A DNA stretch of 15,672 nucleotides from an uncultured Roseburia sp. (lineage in GTDB: Bacteria; Bacillota_A; Clostridia; Lachnospirales; Lachnospiraceae). Below the pieces are notes generated by a model. The model ran no database searches. It was not told the origin of the DNA and was given only the letters and a program-made list of their open reading frames with translations. The stretch's first letter is position 1, and every line of letters begins with the position of its first letter. Location: assembly GCA_900753715.1 (NCBI GenBank), contig CAAEAE010000136.1, positions 1 through 15,672 of the forward strand, given 5' to 3'. This document shows positions 13,818-15,672 of the stretch, piece by piece. Made by a program: the position numbers and the translations under genes.

Positions 13818-15041
13818 CTAGAATTTCATTAATTCTTCAAGCATAGCCTTACGTCTTGGATAAGCCTGTCTGTATTTTTCAGCACGCGCTTCTGCTACAT
13901 CATCGCCTCCTGGATATCTCTGAATCCACTTAAGCAGCCCTGCAAGTTTTCTGTAATCAGATCTTTTATTTCCATCATGCGCCACACGGTCTGCTTTGCA
14001 TGTAAGAACTGTAAGACACCTTTCCGGATACAGTTTTTTCAATTTTTTCTCGTATGCTTTTATCAGATCTGTATCTTCACAGGATTCTACGATATCCATA
14101 ACAAGATCATATCTGTCTTCCTCTGCATACCAGCTGCTTGCTCTATAATCCGTTTTCTTAATCACACCAAATATTTCCTCTCGAGCTGTGGGCCGCTCTT
14201 CTTTTGAAAAATTTGATTTATACTCTTCCCAAAGTTCCATATTCCCAACTGCAGCACGCATGGCCAGTTTCAGATTTTCAAAATACTTTTCCTGATTACC
14301 ATGGTCTTTATATATATGCATCAGTTTTTCACGGTACTCATTTCTGCCCCATCTCTGATCTTCGCGCTCCGCAAGTTCCTCATAAATTGCAATGGACTCA
14401 TCAATATTGCCGTAGTCTAGTTCAATCTTGGCAAGGGTCTCCTTAACAAAATAACTCTTAATTGTGCCGGCATACTGACGCACCTCATCGATAGGATATT
14501 TCAGTTCTCCCATAAGAGTCAGCACTCGTTCCTTACACCTTGGCAAATGAAATTCAACATGAAAATGATCTTCCGATTTCTCAAAAAGTTCTATCTTCTC
14601 TTTCAGAAAATTCATTTTCTTATTTAGGAGTTCTTCTTTCTTGAAGTGCTCCATCATATATCTGTAGAGTTCATCCTCCATATAATCGATAACAGAACCA
14701 TCCAGATTCTTAAGAAACCATTCCAGCATCTTGGCATGATTTATTTTAGGATCATCTGCAGCATATACCACATCCCAGGCACTGAAAACGTAACAAACAA
14801 AATCCTGAGTCTCCCCATCGGAATCATCCTTATCTGTTTTCGCCCATTTCAAAAATGCTTTGTTAGCCAGTTCAAACAATTCCTTATATTGTCCCTGTCT
14901 TCCAAGATCAGCTGTGGCCTCAGTCATAAGACTTGTCATATCGCTCCACAAACCTCTGCAATTATAATAATCAACAAAACCTCTTCTGCTGTAAGCTGCA
15001 AAAATATGGTTAATTTCATCTCTATATTCTTTAAATTCCAT
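13818..15041 (-). CDS. Helical-repeat (TPR/SWIM-associated-like) protein, first gene of the operon
   Basis: This is a 407-residue, highly charged and almost wholly alpha-helical protein. Its middle part contains TPR-like helix pairs (ETLAKIELDYGNIDESIAIY, EKLMHIYKDHGNQEKYFENL). The C-terminus (LIKAYEKKLKKLYPERCLTV ... YRQAYPRRKAMLEELMKF) closely resembles the helical region found in SWIM zinc-finger proteins, but no SWIM CxC...CxH motif is visible. Such repeats usually act as scaffolds or sensors. The start is ATG 15041, where GGAGG lies 5 bases upstream; the frame is open a further 17 codons without support. The extended -10 promoter at 15075-15083 precedes it. It is followed 9 bases later by the zinc-ribbon gene. 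A role as partner-binding or phage-sensing subunit is inference. Confidence 0.68.
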   Translation of the reverse strand: MEFKEYRDEINHIFAAYSRRGFVDYYNCRGLWSDMTSLMTEATADLGRQGQYKELFELANKAFLKWAKTDKDDSDGETQDFVCYVFSAWDVVYAADDPKINHAKMLEWFLKNLDGSVIDYMEDELYRYMMEHFKKEELLNKKMNFLKEKIELFEKSEDHFHVEFHLPRCKERVLTLMGELKYPIDEVRQYAGTIKSYFVKETLAKIELDYGNIDESIAIYEELAEREDQRWGRNEYREKLMHIYKDHGNQEKYFENLKLAMRAAVGNMELWEEYKSNFSKEERPTAREEIFGVIKKTDYRASSWYAEEDRYDLVMDIVESCEDTDLIKAYEKKLKKLYPERCLTVLTCKADRVAHDGNKRSDYRKLAGLLKWIQRYPGGDDVAEARAEKYRQAYPRRKAMLEELMKF

Positions 15042-15074
15042 AATGCCTCCATTATGTCCCGGCTTTTTAAGGCC

Positions 15075-15083
15075 ATTATAACA
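15075..15083 (-). promoter_or_regulatory. Extended -10 promoter of the four-gene operon
   Basis: The minus strand reads TGT then a perfect TATAAT (15080-15075), an extended -10 element (TGnTATAAT). No good -35 lies at 17-18 bases; TTGTCC is 20 bases upstream. Transcription would start near 15068, about 27 bases before ATG 15041. A short GGCCTTAAAAAGCC hairpin lies in the leader. Confidence 0.6.
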
Positions 15084-15130
15084 TAGGTACACGATTTAAG
15101 GGACAAGTTTTTTCTTTTTGCCACACAAGT

Positions 15131-15583
15131 TCACAAGCAGTGCAATCTTATATAGGATCCCTTGGCACCGGTTTCGATATTCTCAAAGGAAATCGGCACC
15201 GGACTGGCCTGTTTGATTGCTTCCATCAATGTAGCATAGCCTTCCACGCTTCCTGTCAGCTCATCTACACCAAGTCTAGGCACCGGCTCACCATCGGTCT
15301 GCGAGATGTCAAACGTACTCACCGGCTTAAAAGCATTTACCTTGATTTCAACAACCTCTTTTACCGGCTCTCCGTCCTTATCAAGTACAGGCTTTCCGTC
15401 TGCGCCAATCTTGTCCTGCTCTCTTTCCATCTTGTAAGGAGCCGGTGCCATCACACGGATTCCCTTCTCGCCTTTCTTTACGAACCGCCCCATTTCCTTC
15501 CATCCGGTAAAAGATTGGCACATGGTGGCATTGGGCTTTTGCATCATGATAAGGATCTGATTGTTAACGGAATATCTGGGCAT
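15131..15583 (-). pseudogene. Truncated ArdC-like antirestriction / ssDNA-binding protein
   Basis: The readable 150 residues match the ArdC N-terminal (ssDNA-binding) domain: YSVNNQILIMMQKPNAT, SFTGWKEMGRFVKKGEKGIR, TFDISQTDGEPVP, GVDELTGSVEGYATL, SPVPISFENIETGAKGSY. Full ArdC-type proteins are about twice as long and carry a metallopeptidase domain with HExxH directly after this point. Here the match stops at GAKGSY (about 15150) and six unrelated residues lead to a stop at 15131. The N-terminus is also damaged: the frame is closed by a TGA eight codons before MPRYS and no ribosome binding site precedes it. The gene was probably split by arrival of the four-gene operon. ArdC genes are typical of conjugative elements. 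Confidence 0.75.
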
Positions 15584-15647
15584 CTTTTGCGACAGTTCGT
15601 TTGCTCATGCCCCTGGCATACTCTGAATATCTTGATTTTCTACCCAT
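15564..15647 (-). CDS. Short ORF with strong ribosome binding site, probably the out-of-frame start of the ArdC-like gene
   Basis: ATG 15647 has GGAGG 7 bases upstream and encodes 27 residues (MGRKSRYSEYARGMSKR...), ending in TAA 15566-15564 inside the ArdC-like frame. Skipping one base after SKRT would join it to SQKMPRYSVNN, so it may be the genuine ArdC start separated by a frameshift. It could also be an independent small peptide. SEYARGMSK loosely resembles the helix that precedes the conserved YSxNN of the family. Confidence 0.35.
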   Translation of the reverse strand: MGRKSRYSEYARGMSKRTVAKDAQIFR

Positions 15648-15672
15648 TGTTTTTCCTCCAATTCAAAAGGGC

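Noticed and set aside
14646..15086. Plus-strand open frame of 146 codons opposite the helical-repeat gene
   Set aside because: The minus-strand gene has GGAGG, a promoter and operon context; the plus-strand frame has none and reads as a shadow.
13818..15092. Upstream start (frame open to 15092) for the helical-repeat protein
   Set aside because: The extra 17 codons would include the -10 promoter region; ATG 15041 has GGAGG at the right distance.
1..15672. CRISPR arrays, tRNA or rRNA genes, complete insertion sequences
   Set aside because: No regularly spaced direct repeats, cloverleaf-like segments, or transposase genes with terminal repeats were seen on either strand.

Overview
The window looks like the accessory (cargo) part of an integrative/conjugative or similar mobile element from a low-GC Gram-positive gut-type bacterium (Clostridia, perhaps Lachnospiraceae-like). 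The reasons are strong AGGAGG-type ribosome binding sites, sigma-A promoters, a Bacillus-type LexA box (GAAC-N4-GTTC), an ArdC-like antirestriction/ssDNA-binding gene of the kind carried on Firmicutes conjugative elements, and a sigma-region-4-like small regulator. The host assignment is inference. Every intact gene is on the minus strand, so the window reads from right to left.

From right to left: (1) 15131-15647 is a broken ArdC-like gene, cut inside its first domain. (2) 10745-15041 is a tightly packed four-gene operon behind an extended -10 promoter. It encodes a helical-repeat protein, a CxxC zinc-ribbon protein, an SF1 helicase with a C-terminal RecB-like PD-(D/E)XK nuclease domain, and a DEDDh 3'-5' exonuclease. 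Start and stop codons overlap or lie within 9 bases of each other. This is the best candidate for an undescribed nucleic-acid-processing or defence system. (3) 9724-10722 is decayed backbone: a frameshifted remnant, a small XRE regulator with its own terminator, a LexA-controlled promoter, and two frameshifted small genes, one a Com-like zinc ribbon. (4) 7488-9591 holds an XRE regulator and the AbiEi/AbiEii type IV toxin-antitoxin (phage abortive infection) pair, with promoter, inverted repeats and terminator. (5) 6731-7333 is the sigma-like regulator.

(6) 4779-6485 is a GH63-like alpha-glycosidase with its own near-consensus promoter. It sits between gene fragments and looks more GC-rich than its surroundings. 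(7) 3619-4780 is a graveyard of fragments, including the C-terminal part of a UvrD-type helicase ending in an RQC-like domain. (8) 136-3600 is a two-gene unit: a large RecQ helicase with a Myb-like C-terminal HTH, and a PD-(D/E)XK nuclease fused to an EVE/PUA-like domain. (9) 1-157 is the start of another gene that runs off the left edge and overlaps the nuclease 3' end out of frame.

The window therefore combines up to three possible defence modules (the four-gene helicase/nuclease operon, AbiE, and RecQ-nuclease/EVE) with a carbohydrate gene, separated by truncated backbone genes. That pattern suggests repeated cargo insertion. No tRNA, rRNA, CRISPR array or complete insertion sequence was seen. 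Functions rest on motifs read by eye; no database search was possible.
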